64,000 nt of DNA from Helicobacter pylori (GTDB taxonomy: Bacteria > Campylobacterota > Campylobacteria > Campylobacterales > Helicobacteraceae), in contig NZ_CP051534.1 in NCBI RefSeq assembly GCF_016748675.1, positions 1,054,001 through 1,118,000 of the forward strand, in the 5' to 3' direction. Positions 10,046 to 18,188 of this stretch are shown one piece after another; within the stretch, counting starts at the first letter, position 1, and the number at the start of each line of letters is the position of its first letter. The notes under the pieces are model-generated. The model saw only the letters and a program-made list of their open reading frames with translations, searched no databases and was not told the origin of the DNA. The translations under genes were made by a program, and so were the position numbers.

Positions 10046-11716
10046 ATGAGCAAGATAGCAGATGATCAGAATTTTAATGACGAGGAGGAAAACTTCGCAA
10101 AACTCTTTAAAAAAGAATTAGAAAAAGAAGAAACCTTAGAAAAAGGCACTATTAAAGAAGGGCTAATCGTCTCCATCAATGAGAATGATGGTTATGCCAT
10201 GGTGAGCGTGGGCGGTAAGACAGAAGGCCGTTTGGCTTTAAGCGAGATCACCGATGAAAAGGGGCAGTTGCTGTATCAAAAAAATGACCCCATTATCGTG
10301 CATGTGTCCGAAAAAGGTGAACACCCTAGCGTTTCCTACAAAAAGGCCATTTCCCAACAAAAGATTCAGGCTAAAATTGAAGAATTAGGCGAAAACTATG
10401 AAAACGCCATTATTGAAGGCAAGATTGTAGGCAAGAATAAAGGGGGTTATATCGTGGAGTCTCAAGGCGTGGAGTATTTCCTCTCCCGCTCGCACTCTTC
10501 TTTAAAGAATGATGCAAACCATATCGGCAAACGCATTAAAGCGTGTATCATTCGTGTGGATAAGGAAAACCATTTTATCAATATTTCTCGCAAACGATTC
10601 TTTGAAGTCAATGACAAACGGCAACTTGAGATTTCTAAAGAGCTGTTAGAAGCCACAGAGCCGGTGTTAGGGGTTGTGAGGCAGATCACCCCTTTTGGCA
10701 TTTTTGTAGAAGCTAAGGGGATTGAGGGCTTGGTTCATTATTCTGAAATCAGCCATAAAGGACCAGTAAACCCTGAAAAATACTACAAAGAGGGCGATGA
10801 AGTCTATGTCAAAGCTATCGCTTATGATGCAGAAAAAAGACGCCTTTCGCTCTCCATAAAAGCGACCATAGAAGACCCATGGGAAGAGATCCAAGACAAG
10901 CTAAAACCCGGATACGCCATTAAGGTGGTGGTGAGCAATATTGAACATTATGGGGTATTTGTAGATATTGGTAATGATATTGAAGGCTTTTTGCATGTTT
11001 CTGAAATCTCTTGGGATAAAAATGTCAGCCACCCTAGCCATTACTTGAGCGTGGGGCAAGAAATTGATGTGAAGATCATTGACATTGATCCTAAAAACCG
11101 CCGCTTAAGGGTTTCTTTAAAGCAACTCACTAACAGGCCTTTTGATGTTTTTGAATCCAAACACCAAGTGGGGGATGTTTTAGAGGGCAAAGTGGCGACT
11201 TTAACGGATTTTGGGGCGTTTTTGAATCTGGGTGGGGTGGATGGCTTGCTCCACAATCACGACGCTTTTTGGGATAAAGATAAAAAATGCAAAGACCACT
11301 ATAAAATTGGCGATGTGATCAAAGTGAAAATCCTTAAAATCAACAAAAAAGATAAAAAGATTTCTTTGAGCGCGAAGCACTTGGTGACTTCCCCTACAGA
11401 AGAATTCGCTCAAAAGCATAAAACAGATAGCGTGATTCAAGGCAAAGTGGTGAGCATTAAGGATTTTGGCGTTTTCATTAATGCTGATGGCATTGATGTG
11501 CTGATCAAAAATGAAGATTTAAACCCCTTAAAAAAAGATGAAATCAAAATAGGCCAAGAAATCACATGCGTGGTGGTTGCGATTGAAAAATCTAACAACA
11601 AGGTGCGCGCTTCTGTGCATAGGTTAGAGCGCAAAAAAGAAAAAGAAGAATTGCAAGCTTTTAACACGAGCGATGATAAAATGACTTTAGGGGATATTCT
11701 TAAAGAAAAACTCTAA
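10046..11716 (+). CDS. rpsA: 30S ribosomal protein S1
   Basis: A 556-residue S1 protein, almost the length of E. coli S1 (557). Repeated S1/OB domains are recognisable by their IREGLIVSINENDGYAMV-like entry strands and by the GFLHVSEIS, GLVHYSEIS and GLLHNHDAF strands; I count about five to six from residue 35 to 530, the last (GVFINADGIDVLIKNEDL) being degenerate as in E. coli. Known function is mRNA binding and delivery to the 30S decoding site. The lysine/glutamate-rich C-terminus is normal. A promoter-like TACAAT precedes it. Confidence 0.96.
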   Translation: MSKIADDQNFNDEEENFAKLFKKELEKEETLEKGTIKEGLIVSINENDGYAMVSVGGKTEGRLALSEITDEKGQLLYQKNDPIIVHVSEKGEHPSVSYKKAISQQKIQAKIEELGENYENAIIEGKIVGKNKGGYIVESQGVEYFLSRSHSSLKNDANHIGKRIKACIIRVDKENHFINISRKRFFEVNDKRQLEISKELLEATEPVLGVVRQITPFGIFVEAKGIEGLVHYSEISHKGPVNPEKYYKEGDEVYVKAIAYDAEKRRLSLSIKATIEDPWEEIQDKLKPGYAIKVVVSNIEHYGVFVDIGNDIEGFLHVSEISWDKNVSHPSHYLSVGQEIDVKIIDIDPKNRRLRVSLKQLTNRPFDVFESKHQVGDVLEGKVATLTDFGAFLNLGGVDGLLHNHDAFWDKDKKCKDHYKIGDVIKVKILKINKKDKKISLSAKHLVTSPTEEFAQKHKTDSVIQGKVVSIKDFGVFINADGIDVLIKNEDLNPLKKDEIKIGQEITCVVVAIEKSNNKVRASVHRLERKKEKEELQAFNTSDDKMTLGDILKEKL

Positions 11717-11744
11717 AGAGTGATTTTAAAAGCATGAGAGTGGC

Positions 11745-12293
11745 ATGAGATTTAAGGGTGTTGTTGCTTTTATTTCCCTAGCTGTCGCTCTTGGCGTTTT
11801 AGCCTATTTGTTTTTAAGCGTTAAAAAAGAAATGCCCACTGCTTCACATGCGATCTCTCAAACACATGCGATCTCTCAAACTAATGAAAGCCTCTCTCAA
11901 ACAGACGCAAAAAACCATGACATCAACCTAGAAGAAAATAACCCTAATGAAACCTCTCACAATGAAAAAGCCCCCCATAACGAAGAAAATCGCAATAACG
12001 CCCTTTCTCAAAACCTTGATGTGCAAGAATCTATCAATTACCCCGTTATAGAGCATCATTTTGAAATCCCTTTTGAAGAAAAAAAAAGGGAGTATTCAAA
12101 GCTTATCATTAAGGATTTAAAGGACTATCAATGGTGGTGTTTAAAAGAAATCCTTAAAAAAGAACGGATTGATTACGCTTACGATAGCACCAAAAACCAA
12201 CCCAACCTCATCATCTATTTAGATAAAAACAAAAAAGAACGCTTTTTAGCTGATTTAGACTATTATAAAATACGCTATCATGCTGTTTTTTAA
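11745..12293 (+). CDS. Membrane-anchored hypothetical protein with Asn/Gln/Ser-rich linker
   Basis: A 182-residue protein (HP0398 type) with an N-terminal membrane segment at about residues 7-25 (VVAFISLAVALGVLAYLFL), then about 75 low-complexity residues rich in N, E, S, Q and H, then a C-terminal globular part from about residue 105 (YPVIEHHFEIPFEEKKREYS) containing YQWWCLKEIL. The linker includes an exact DNA tandem repeat that encodes HAISQT twice. The shape, an N-in anchor with a flexible periplasmic spacer and a small domain, suggests a cell-envelope protein. I recognise no domain. It sits 28 bp after rpsA and 15 bp before serA. Confidence 0.75.
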   Translation: MRFKGVVAFISLAVALGVLAYLFLSVKKEMPTASHAISQTHAISQTNESLSQTDAKNHDINLEENNPNETSHNEKAPHNEENRNNALSQNLDVQESINYPVIEHHFEIPFEEKKREYSKLIIKDLKDYQWWCLKEILKKERIDYAYDSTKNQPNLIIYLDKNKKERFLADLDYYKIRYHAVF

Positions 12294-12308
12294 ATTCAAA
12301 GGATAAAA

Positions 12309-13883
12309 ATGTATCAAGTAGCCATTTGCGACCCCATCCATGCCAAAGGCATTCAAATTTTAGAAGCCCAAAAAGACATTGTCTTGCATGACTATTCCAA
12401 ATGCCCCAAAAAGGAGCTTTTAGAAAAACTCACTCCCATGGATGCACTCATCACGCGCAGCATGACCCCTATCACAAGCGATTTTTTAAAGCCCTTAACC
12501 CACTTAAAATCCATCGTAAGAGCGGGCGTGGGAGTGGATAATATTGATTTAGAAAGTTGCTCTCAAAAAGGGATTGTAGTGATGAATATCCCTACCGCTA
12601 ACACGATTGCCGCTGTGGAATTAACCATGGCGCATTTGATCAATGCAGTGCGCTCATTCCCTTGCGCGAACGATCAAATCAAACACCAAAGGTTATGGAA
12701 AAGAGAAGATTGGTATGGCACGGAATTGAAAAATAAAAAACTAGGAATCATTGGTTTTGGGAATATTGGCTCTAGGGTGGGCATTAGGGCTAAAGCCTTT
12801 GAAATGGAGGTTCTAGCCTATGATCCTTATATCCCTTCTTCAAAAGCCACTGATTTAGGGGTCATTTACACAAAAAATTTTGAAGACATTTTGCAATGCG
12901 ATATGATCACTATCCACACCCCCAAAAATAAAGAAACCATTAACATGATAGGCGCTAAAGAGATTGAGCGCATGAAAAAAGGGGTTATTTTGATCAATTG
13001 CGCTAGAGGGGGGCTTTATAATGAAGACGCTCTTTATGAAGCTTTAGAAACCAAAAAAGTGCGTTGGCTTGGCATTGATGTCTTTTCTAAAGAGCCTGGC
13101 ATTCACAACAAGCTTTTAGACTTGCCTAATGTGTATGCGACCCCTCATATTGGCGCGAACACTTTAGAGTCCCAAGAAGAAATTTCCAAACAAGCCGCTC
13201 AAGGGGTTATGGAGTCTTTAAGAGGTTCAAGCCATCCGCATGCTTTGAATTTACCCATGCAAGCTTTTGATGCAAACGCAAAAGCCTACTTGAATTTAGC
13301 GCAAAAATTGGGTTATTTTTCCAGTCAAATCCATAAGGGCGTGTGCCAAAAAATTGAACTCAGTCTTTGTGGGGAGATCAACCAATTCAAAGACGCCCTT
13401 GTCGCTTTTACGCTAGTAGGGGTGTTAAAACCCGTTGTAGGGGATAAAATCAATTACATTAACGCCCCCTTTGTAGCCAGAGAAAGAGGCATTGAGATTA
13501 AAGTTAGCCTTAAAGAAAGCGCTTCGCCCTATAAAAACATGCTCTCTTTAACTCTCAATGCGGCTAATGGCGCGATCAGCGTGAGCGGCACGGTGTTTGA
13601 AGAAGATATTTTAAAACTCACCGAGATTGATGGGTTTCATATTGATATAGAGCCAAAGGGTAAAATGCTTTTATTCAGGAATACGGATATTCCAGGCGTT
13701 ATTGGGAGTGTGGGGAATGCGTTCGCTAGGCATGGGATTAACATCGCTGATTTTCGTTTGGGGCGCAACACGCAAAAAGAAGCCTTAGCGCTCATTATTG
13801 TAGATGAAGAAGTTTCTTTGGAAGTTTTAGAAGAGCTTAAAAACATTCCTGCATGCTTAAGCGTTCATTATGTGGTTATTTAA
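12309..13883 (+). CDS. serA: D-3-phosphoglycerate dehydrogenase
   Basis: A 524-residue enzyme of the long SerA type, first step of serine synthesis (3-phosphoglycerate to 3-phosphohydroxypyruvate). The NAD-binding loop is GIIGFGNIGSRVG at about 145-157. The catalytic arginine is in NCARGGLYNEDAL, and the catalytic histidine in YATPHIGANT; the glutamate lies between them. Residues about 315-450 form the allosteric-substrate-binding domain of long SerA proteins, and the last 75 residues an ACT domain (IPGVIGSVGNAFARHGINIADF), the usual serine-sensing site. A run of genes on the same strand follows with 9-22 bp gaps. Confidence 0.96.
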   Translation: MYQVAICDPIHAKGIQILEAQKDIVLHDYSKCPKKELLEKLTPMDALITRSMTPITSDFLKPLTHLKSIVRAGVGVDNIDLESCSQKGIVVMNIPTANTIAAVELTMAHLINAVRSFPCANDQIKHQRLWKREDWYGTELKNKKLGIIGFGNIGSRVGIRAKAFEMEVLAYDPYIPSSKATDLGVIYTKNFEDILQCDMITIHTPKNKETINMIGAKEIERMKKGVILINCARGGLYNEDALYEALETKKVRWLGIDVFSKEPGIHNKLLDLPNVYATPHIGANTLESQEEISKQAAQGVMESLRGSSHPHALNLPMQAFDANAKAYLNLAQKLGYFSSQIHKGVCQKIELSLCGEINQFKDALVAFTLVGVLKPVVGDKINYINAPFVARERGIEIKVSLKESASPYKNMLSLTLNAANGAISVSGTVFEEDILKLTEIDGFHIDIEPKGKMLLFRNTDIPGVIGSVGNAFARHGINIADFRLGRNTQKEALALIIVDEEVSLEVLEELKNIPACLSVHYVVI

Positions 13884-13892
13884 GGTAGTTGG

Positions 13893-15743
13893 ATGCGAGA
13901 TTTTTTAAAGCTTTTAAAAAAACATAATGAATTAGAAGTCATTGACACCCCCCTTGAAGTGGATTTAGAAATCGCTCATCTGGCGTATATAGAAGCGAAA
14001 AAGCCTGATGGAGGCAAAGCCCTTTTATTCACGCAACCCATAAGAAAAGAGCATGACCAGATCAAAACCTTTGGCATGCCTGTTTTAATGAACGCTTTTG
14101 GCTCTTTCAAACGCTTAGATCTTTTATTAAAAACCCCTATAGAGGATTTACAACAACGCATGCAAGCCTTCTTGCACTTTAGTGCTCCTAAAAATTTTAC
14201 TGAGGGTTTGAAAGTCTTAAAAGATTTATGGGATTTAAGACACATTTTCCCTAAAAAAACCACTCGCCCTAAAGATCTCATCATCAAGCAAGACAAAGAA
14301 GTTAATTTGTGGGATCTACCCGTTTTAAAAACTTGGGAAAAAGATGGCGGGGCTTTTATCACTATGGGGCAAGTCTATACCCAAAGCCTGGATCATAAAA
14401 AAAAGAATTTGGGCATGTATCGTTTGCAAGTTTATGATAAAAACCATTTAGGCTTGCACTGGCAAATCCATAAAGACTCCCAACTCTTTTTCCACGAATA
14501 CGCTAAGGCTAAAGTCAAAATGCCCGTCAGTATCGCTATTGGTGGGGATTTGCTCTACACATGGTGCGCGACAGCCCCCTTACCTTATGGGATTTATGAA
14601 CTCATGCTCTATGGGTTTATGAGAGAAAAAAAAGCGCGCGTGATGCCATGCTTGAGCAATCCTTTGAGCGTGCCAAGCGACTGCGACATTGTGATAGAAG
14701 GGTTTGTGGATTGCGAAAAGCTAGAGCTTGAAGGGCCTTTTGGGGATCACACTGGCTATTATACCCCCATTGAACCTTACCCTGTTTTAGAAGTCAAAAC
14801 CATTAGCTATAAAAAAGATTCCATTTACTTAGCCACTGTGGTGGGTAAGCCTCCTTTAGAAGACAAATACATGGGGTATTTGACTGAACGCCTGTTCTTG
14901 CCCTTGCTTCAAATGAACGCCCCCAATCTCATAGATTATTACATGCCAGAAAATGGGGTGTTTCATAATTTGATTTTAGCCAAAATACACACGCGCTATA
15001 ACGCTCATGCCAAGCAAGTCATGCATGCTTTTTGGGGCGTTGGGCAGATGAGCTTTGTCAAACATGCAATTTTTGTCAATGAAGACGCTCCTAATCTAAG
15101 AGACACCAACGCTATCATTGAGTATATACTAGAGAATTTTTCTAAAGAAAACGCGCTCATCTCTCAAGGCATATGCGACGCCTTAGATCATGCAAGCCCT
15201 GAATACGCTATGGGGGGGAAACTCGGTATTGATGCGACCTCTAAAAGCAATACCCCCTACCCCACGCTTTTAAACGATAACGCCCTACTAGCGCTTTTAC
15301 AAGATAAAATGCAAAATATCGTTCTTTTGAAGCAATATTACCCGCACACCCGTAACCCCATTTGCGTGATCAGCGTGGAAAAGAAAGATAAAAGCGTCAT
15401 TGAATTGGCTAAAAACTTGCTCGGTTTTGAAGAGCATTTACGCATTGTCATCTTTGTAGAGCATACCAGCAACGATTTAAACAACCCTTACATGCTGTTA
15501 TGGCGCATCGTTAATAATATTGACGCCAAGCGTGATATCCTCACCTCTAAACATTGTTTTTTTATAGACGCTACCAATAAGGGCGTTATGGATAAACATT
15601 TTAGAGAATGGCCCACCGAAACCAATTGCTCCATGGAAGTCATAGAAAATTTGAAAAAGAAAGGGCTTTTAAAAGATTTTGAAACTTTAAATCAAAAATT
15701 CCATCTCACGTATTCTTTCAGCACGCACAAAGAAGATCTATAA
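13893..15743 (+). CDS. UbiD-family prenylated-FMN decarboxylase (menaquinone pathway candidate, MqnL-like)
   Basis: A 616-residue member of the UbiD/Fdc family of reversible decarboxylases that use prenylated FMN made by a UbiX partner. The diagnostic LEGPFGDHTGYYTP segment carries the catalytic glutamate region, and IAIGGDLLYTW and MPCLSNPLSVPSDCDIVIEG match the UbiD core. Annotations from 26695 call it ubiD (HP0396). H. pylori makes menaquinone by the futalosine route and not ubiquinone, and that route ends with UbiD/UbiX-like proteins (MqnL/MqnM), so decarboxylation of a dihydroxy-naphthoate is the better inference. It lies between serA and the YggS-like gene. Confidence 0.85.
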   Translation: MRDFLKLLKKHNELEVIDTPLEVDLEIAHLAYIEAKKPDGGKALLFTQPIRKEHDQIKTFGMPVLMNAFGSFKRLDLLLKTPIEDLQQRMQAFLHFSAPKNFTEGLKVLKDLWDLRHIFPKKTTRPKDLIIKQDKEVNLWDLPVLKTWEKDGGAFITMGQVYTQSLDHKKKNLGMYRLQVYDKNHLGLHWQIHKDSQLFFHEYAKAKVKMPVSIAIGGDLLYTWCATAPLPYGIYELMLYGFMREKKARVMPCLSNPLSVPSDCDIVIEGFVDCEKLELEGPFGDHTGYYTPIEPYPVLEVKTISYKKDSIYLATVVGKPPLEDKYMGYLTERLFLPLLQMNAPNLIDYYMPENGVFHNLILAKIHTRYNAHAKQVMHAFWGVGQMSFVKHAIFVNEDAPNLRDTNAIIEYILENFSKENALISQGICDALDHASPEYAMGGKLGIDATSKSNTPYPTLLNDNALLALLQDKMQNIVLLKQYYPHTRNPICVISVEKKDKSVIELAKNLLGFEEHLRIVIFVEHTSNDLNNPYMLLWRIVNNIDAKRDILTSKHCFFIDATNKGVMDKHFREWPTETNCSMEVIENLKKKGLLKDFETLNQKFHLTYSFSTHKEDL

Positions 15744-15765
15744 AGAATAGCCATAAAGAAGAATT

Positions 15766-16434
15766 ATGTTAGATTACCGCCAAAGGATTGATACCCTCAT
15801 CACCAAAATAGAAAAGGCTCGCACCGCCTATTCAAGGCATCATATTGTCAAAATCGTGGCTGTTTCAAAAAACGCTTCCCTAGAAGCTATCCAACATTAC
15901 TACAACTGCTCTCAAAGGGCTTTTGGAGAAAATAAAGTTCAAGATTTAAAAACTAAAATGCATTCTTTAGAGCATTTGCCCCTTGAATGGCACATGATAG
16001 GCTCTTTACAAGAAAATAAAATCAATGCGCTTTTGAGTTTAAAACCCGCCCTTTTGCATTCTTTAGACTCTTTAAAACTCGCTTTAAACATAGAAAAGCG
16101 TTGCGAAATATTGGGCGTCAATTTAAACGCTCTTTTACAGGTTAATAGCGCGTATGAGGAAAGTAAAAGCGGGGTGGTGCCTGAAGAAGCGCTAGAAACT
16201 TATTCTCAAATCAGTGAAACTTGCAAGCGCCTCAAGCTTAAGGGGCTTATGTGTATAGGGGCTCATGCTGATGATGAAAAGAAAATTGAAAAATCCTTTA
16301 TCACCACCAAAAAGCTTTTTGACCAAATAAAAAATGCGAGCGTTCTTTCAATGGGCATGAGTGATGATTTTGAATTAGCGATTGCTTGTGGGGCGAATCT
16401 TTTAAGGATTGGCTCTTTTTTGTTCAAAGAGTAA
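15766..16434 (+). CDS. YggS/PLPBP family pyridoxal phosphate homeostasis protein
   Basis: A 222-residue single-domain PLP-binding barrel protein (PROSC/YggS/YlmE family). Lys35 in KIVAVSKNAS is the expected PLP Schiff-base lysine. Other family marks are FGENKVQDL, EWHMIGSLQENK, LLQVNSAYEESKSGV and LSMGMSDDFELAIACGANLLRIGSFLF. These proteins have no known catalysis and act in PLP homeostasis and amino-acid balance. The ATG start gives the standard N-terminus. The next gene begins two bases after its stop. Confidence 0.93.
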   Translation: MLDYRQRIDTLITKIEKARTAYSRHHIVKIVAVSKNASLEAIQHYYNCSQRAFGENKVQDLKTKMHSLEHLPLEWHMIGSLQENKINALLSLKPALLHSLDSLKLALNIEKRCEILGVNLNALLQVNSAYEESKSGVVPEEALETYSQISETCKRLKLKGLMCIGAHADDEKKIEKSFITTKKLFDQIKNASVLSMGMSDDFELAIACGANLLRIGSFLFKE

Positions 16435-16435
16435 G

Positions 16436-17194
16436 ATGCTAGAAACTTATACGCTTAAAAATGGGGCTGTTTTTATCTCTGATGTGCATTTTTTGCCCAA
16501 AAGCCCTCATTTAACCAATACGCTTAAAGAACTTTTAAGCGCCAAACCCCCACAAGTCTTTTTCATGGGCGATATTTTCCATGTTCTTGTGGGCTATTTA
16601 CCCCTAGATAAAGAGCAGCAAAAAATCATTGGCTTAATCCATGCGTTAAGCGAAATTTCACAAGTCTTTTATTTTGAAGGCAACCATGATTTTTCCATGC
16701 GTTTTGTATTCAATTCTAAAGTGGTGGTTTTTGAGCGCCAAAACCAGCCCGTATTATTCCAATATGACAACAAACGCTTTTTACTAGCCCATGGGGATTT
16801 ATTCATTACTAAAGCGTATGAATTTTACATCACGCAGCTCACTTCCACTTGGGCTAGATTTTTTTTAACTTTTTTAAATTTATTAAGTTTTAAAACCTTA
16901 TACCCTTTTTTGAAAAAACGCATCTATAAAAAACCCGTCCGCCTTTGGGAATTAGAGCCAAAAGAATTAAAAGCATTTATTGAGCAACGCCTAAAAGCCT
17001 ATCAAAACTATATTAAAGATCTCAACATTGGTAGCATTGACGGCATTATAGAGGGGCATTTTCATCTCAAAAGCGGTGCAAAAATCCCCTTGAATGCGCC
17101 TATTTATTGCCCACTGCCCTCCTTTTATTACGAACAAAGCCTTTTTAAGGTATCATCAAGCGTTTTAGAACCATCTCAAAATAAGGACGCCTAA
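16436..17194 (+). CDS. lpxH: Calcineurin-like metallophosphoesterase, LpxH-type (UDP-2,3-diacylglucosamine hydrolase candidate)
   Basis: A 252-residue protein with the full metallophosphoesterase motif set: ISDVHF (D-x-H), FMGDIFH (GD), FEGNHDFS (GNHD), LAHGDLF and EGHFHLK (GH-x-H). The order and spacing fit LpxH, which cleaves UDP-2,3-diacylglucosamine to lipid X in lipid A synthesis at the inner membrane; a few hydrophobic stretches (ARFFLTFLNLLSF) may contact the membrane. I choose ATG 16436, two bases after the upstream stop. A longer frame starting at 16409 would begin inside the preceding gene with an atypical MALFCSKSK extension. LpxH assignment is family-based and fairly probable; a generic phosphoesterase remains possible. 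Confidence 0.78.
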   Translation: MLETYTLKNGAVFISDVHFLPKSPHLTNTLKELLSAKPPQVFFMGDIFHVLVGYLPLDKEQQKIIGLIHALSEISQVFYFEGNHDFSMRFVFNSKVVVFERQNQPVLFQYDNKRFLLAHGDLFITKAYEFYITQLTSTWARFFLTFLNLLSFKTLYPFLKKRIYKKPVRLWELEPKELKAFIEQRLKAYQNYIKDLNIGSIDGIIEGHFHLKSGAKIPLNAPIYCPLPSFYYEQSLFKVSSSVLEPSQNKDA

Positions 17195-17197
17195 ATC

Positions 17198-18133
17198 ATG
17201 GCAGAAAAAACAGCTAACGATTTAAAACTAAGCGAGATAGAACTCGTGGATTTTCGTATTTATGGCATGCAAGAGGGCGTCCCTTATGAGGGGATTTATG
17301 GCATCAATGTGGCTAAAGTCCAAGAAATCATCCCCATGCCCACCCTTTTTGAATACCCCACGAATTTGGATTACATTATCGGCGTGTTTGATTTGCGCTC
17401 CACGATCATTCCGCTTATTGATTTGGCTAAATGGATAGGGATTGTCCCGGATAAAAGCAAGGAAAACGAAAGAATCGTCATTATCACTGAATTTAACAAC
17501 GTTAAAATGGGCTTTTTAGTCCATTCGGCCAGGCGTATCAGGCGCATTAGCTGGAAAGATGTGGAGCCTGCATCCTTTAGCGCCTCTAATAGCATCAATA
17601 AAGAAAATATCACCGGCACGACACGCATTGAAAACGACAAAACCCTGCTTATTTTGGATTTAGAAAGCATTTTAGACGATTTAAAACTTAATGAAGACGC
17701 TAAAAACACCAAAGACACCCCTAAAGAGCGTTTTGAAGGCGAAGTGTTATTTTTAGACGATAGCAGAACGGCGAGGAAAACCTTAAAAAACCATTTGAGC
17801 AAATTGGGTTTTAGCATCACGGAAGCTGTGGATGGGGAAGACGGGTTGAACAAATTAGAAATGTTATTCAAAAAATACGGGGACGATTTGAGGAAACATT
17901 TGAAATTCATTATTTCAGATGTTGAAATGCCTAAAATGGATGGCTATCATTTCTTATTCAAGCTCCAAAAAGACCCCAGGTTCGCTTATATTCCTGTGAT
18001 TTTTAATTCTTCTATTTGCGATAATTATAGCGCTGAAAGGGCTAAAGAAATGGGGGCTGTAGCGTATTTAGTCAAGTTTGACGCAGAAAAATTCACCGAA
18101 GAAATTTCTAAGATTTTAGACAAGAATGCATAA
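17198..18133 (+). CDS. cheV3: Chemotaxis coupling protein CheV3 (CheW-REC fusion)
   Basis: A 311-residue fusion. Residues about 10-165 form a CheW domain (YGINVAKVQEIIPMPTLFEYP, IIGVFDLRSTIIPLIDLAKW). Residues about 185-311 form a receiver domain: acidic pair in LFLDDSRTARKTL, phospho-acceptor aspartate in IISDVEMPKMDGYHF, and the conserved lysine in AYLVKFDAEKF. H. pylori has three CheV proteins; this one, next to CheA and CheW, corresponds to HP0393, CheV3. It scaffolds chemoreceptor-CheA arrays and its receiver may act as a phosphate sink. It begins 4 bp after the phosphoesterase gene. Confidence 0.95.
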   Translation: MAEKTANDLKLSEIELVDFRIYGMQEGVPYEGIYGINVAKVQEIIPMPTLFEYPTNLDYIIGVFDLRSTIIPLIDLAKWIGIVPDKSKENERIVIITEFNNVKMGFLVHSARRIRRISWKDVEPASFSASNSINKENITGTTRIENDKTLLILDLESILDDLKLNEDAKNTKDTPKERFEGEVLFLDDSRTARKTLKNHLSKLGFSITEAVDGEDGLNKLEMLFKKYGDDLRKHLKFIISDVEMPKMDGYHFLFKLQKDPRFAYIPVIFNSSICDNYSAERAKEMGAVAYLVKFDAEKFTEEISKILDKNA

Positions 18134-18150
18134 TTCTTTTTATAAAATTG

Positions 18151-18156
18151 TAAAAT
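18151..18156 (+). promoter_or_regulatory. Weak candidate -10 box for cheA
   Basis: TAAAAT preceded by TTG in the 55-bp gap between cheV3 and cheA, 33 nt before the cheA ATG. The match is imperfect, and co-transcription with cheV3 is equally likely. Confidence 0.3.
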
Positions 18157-18188
18157 ACTCTTATCTCAAACGCTAAAAAGGGTTTTAA

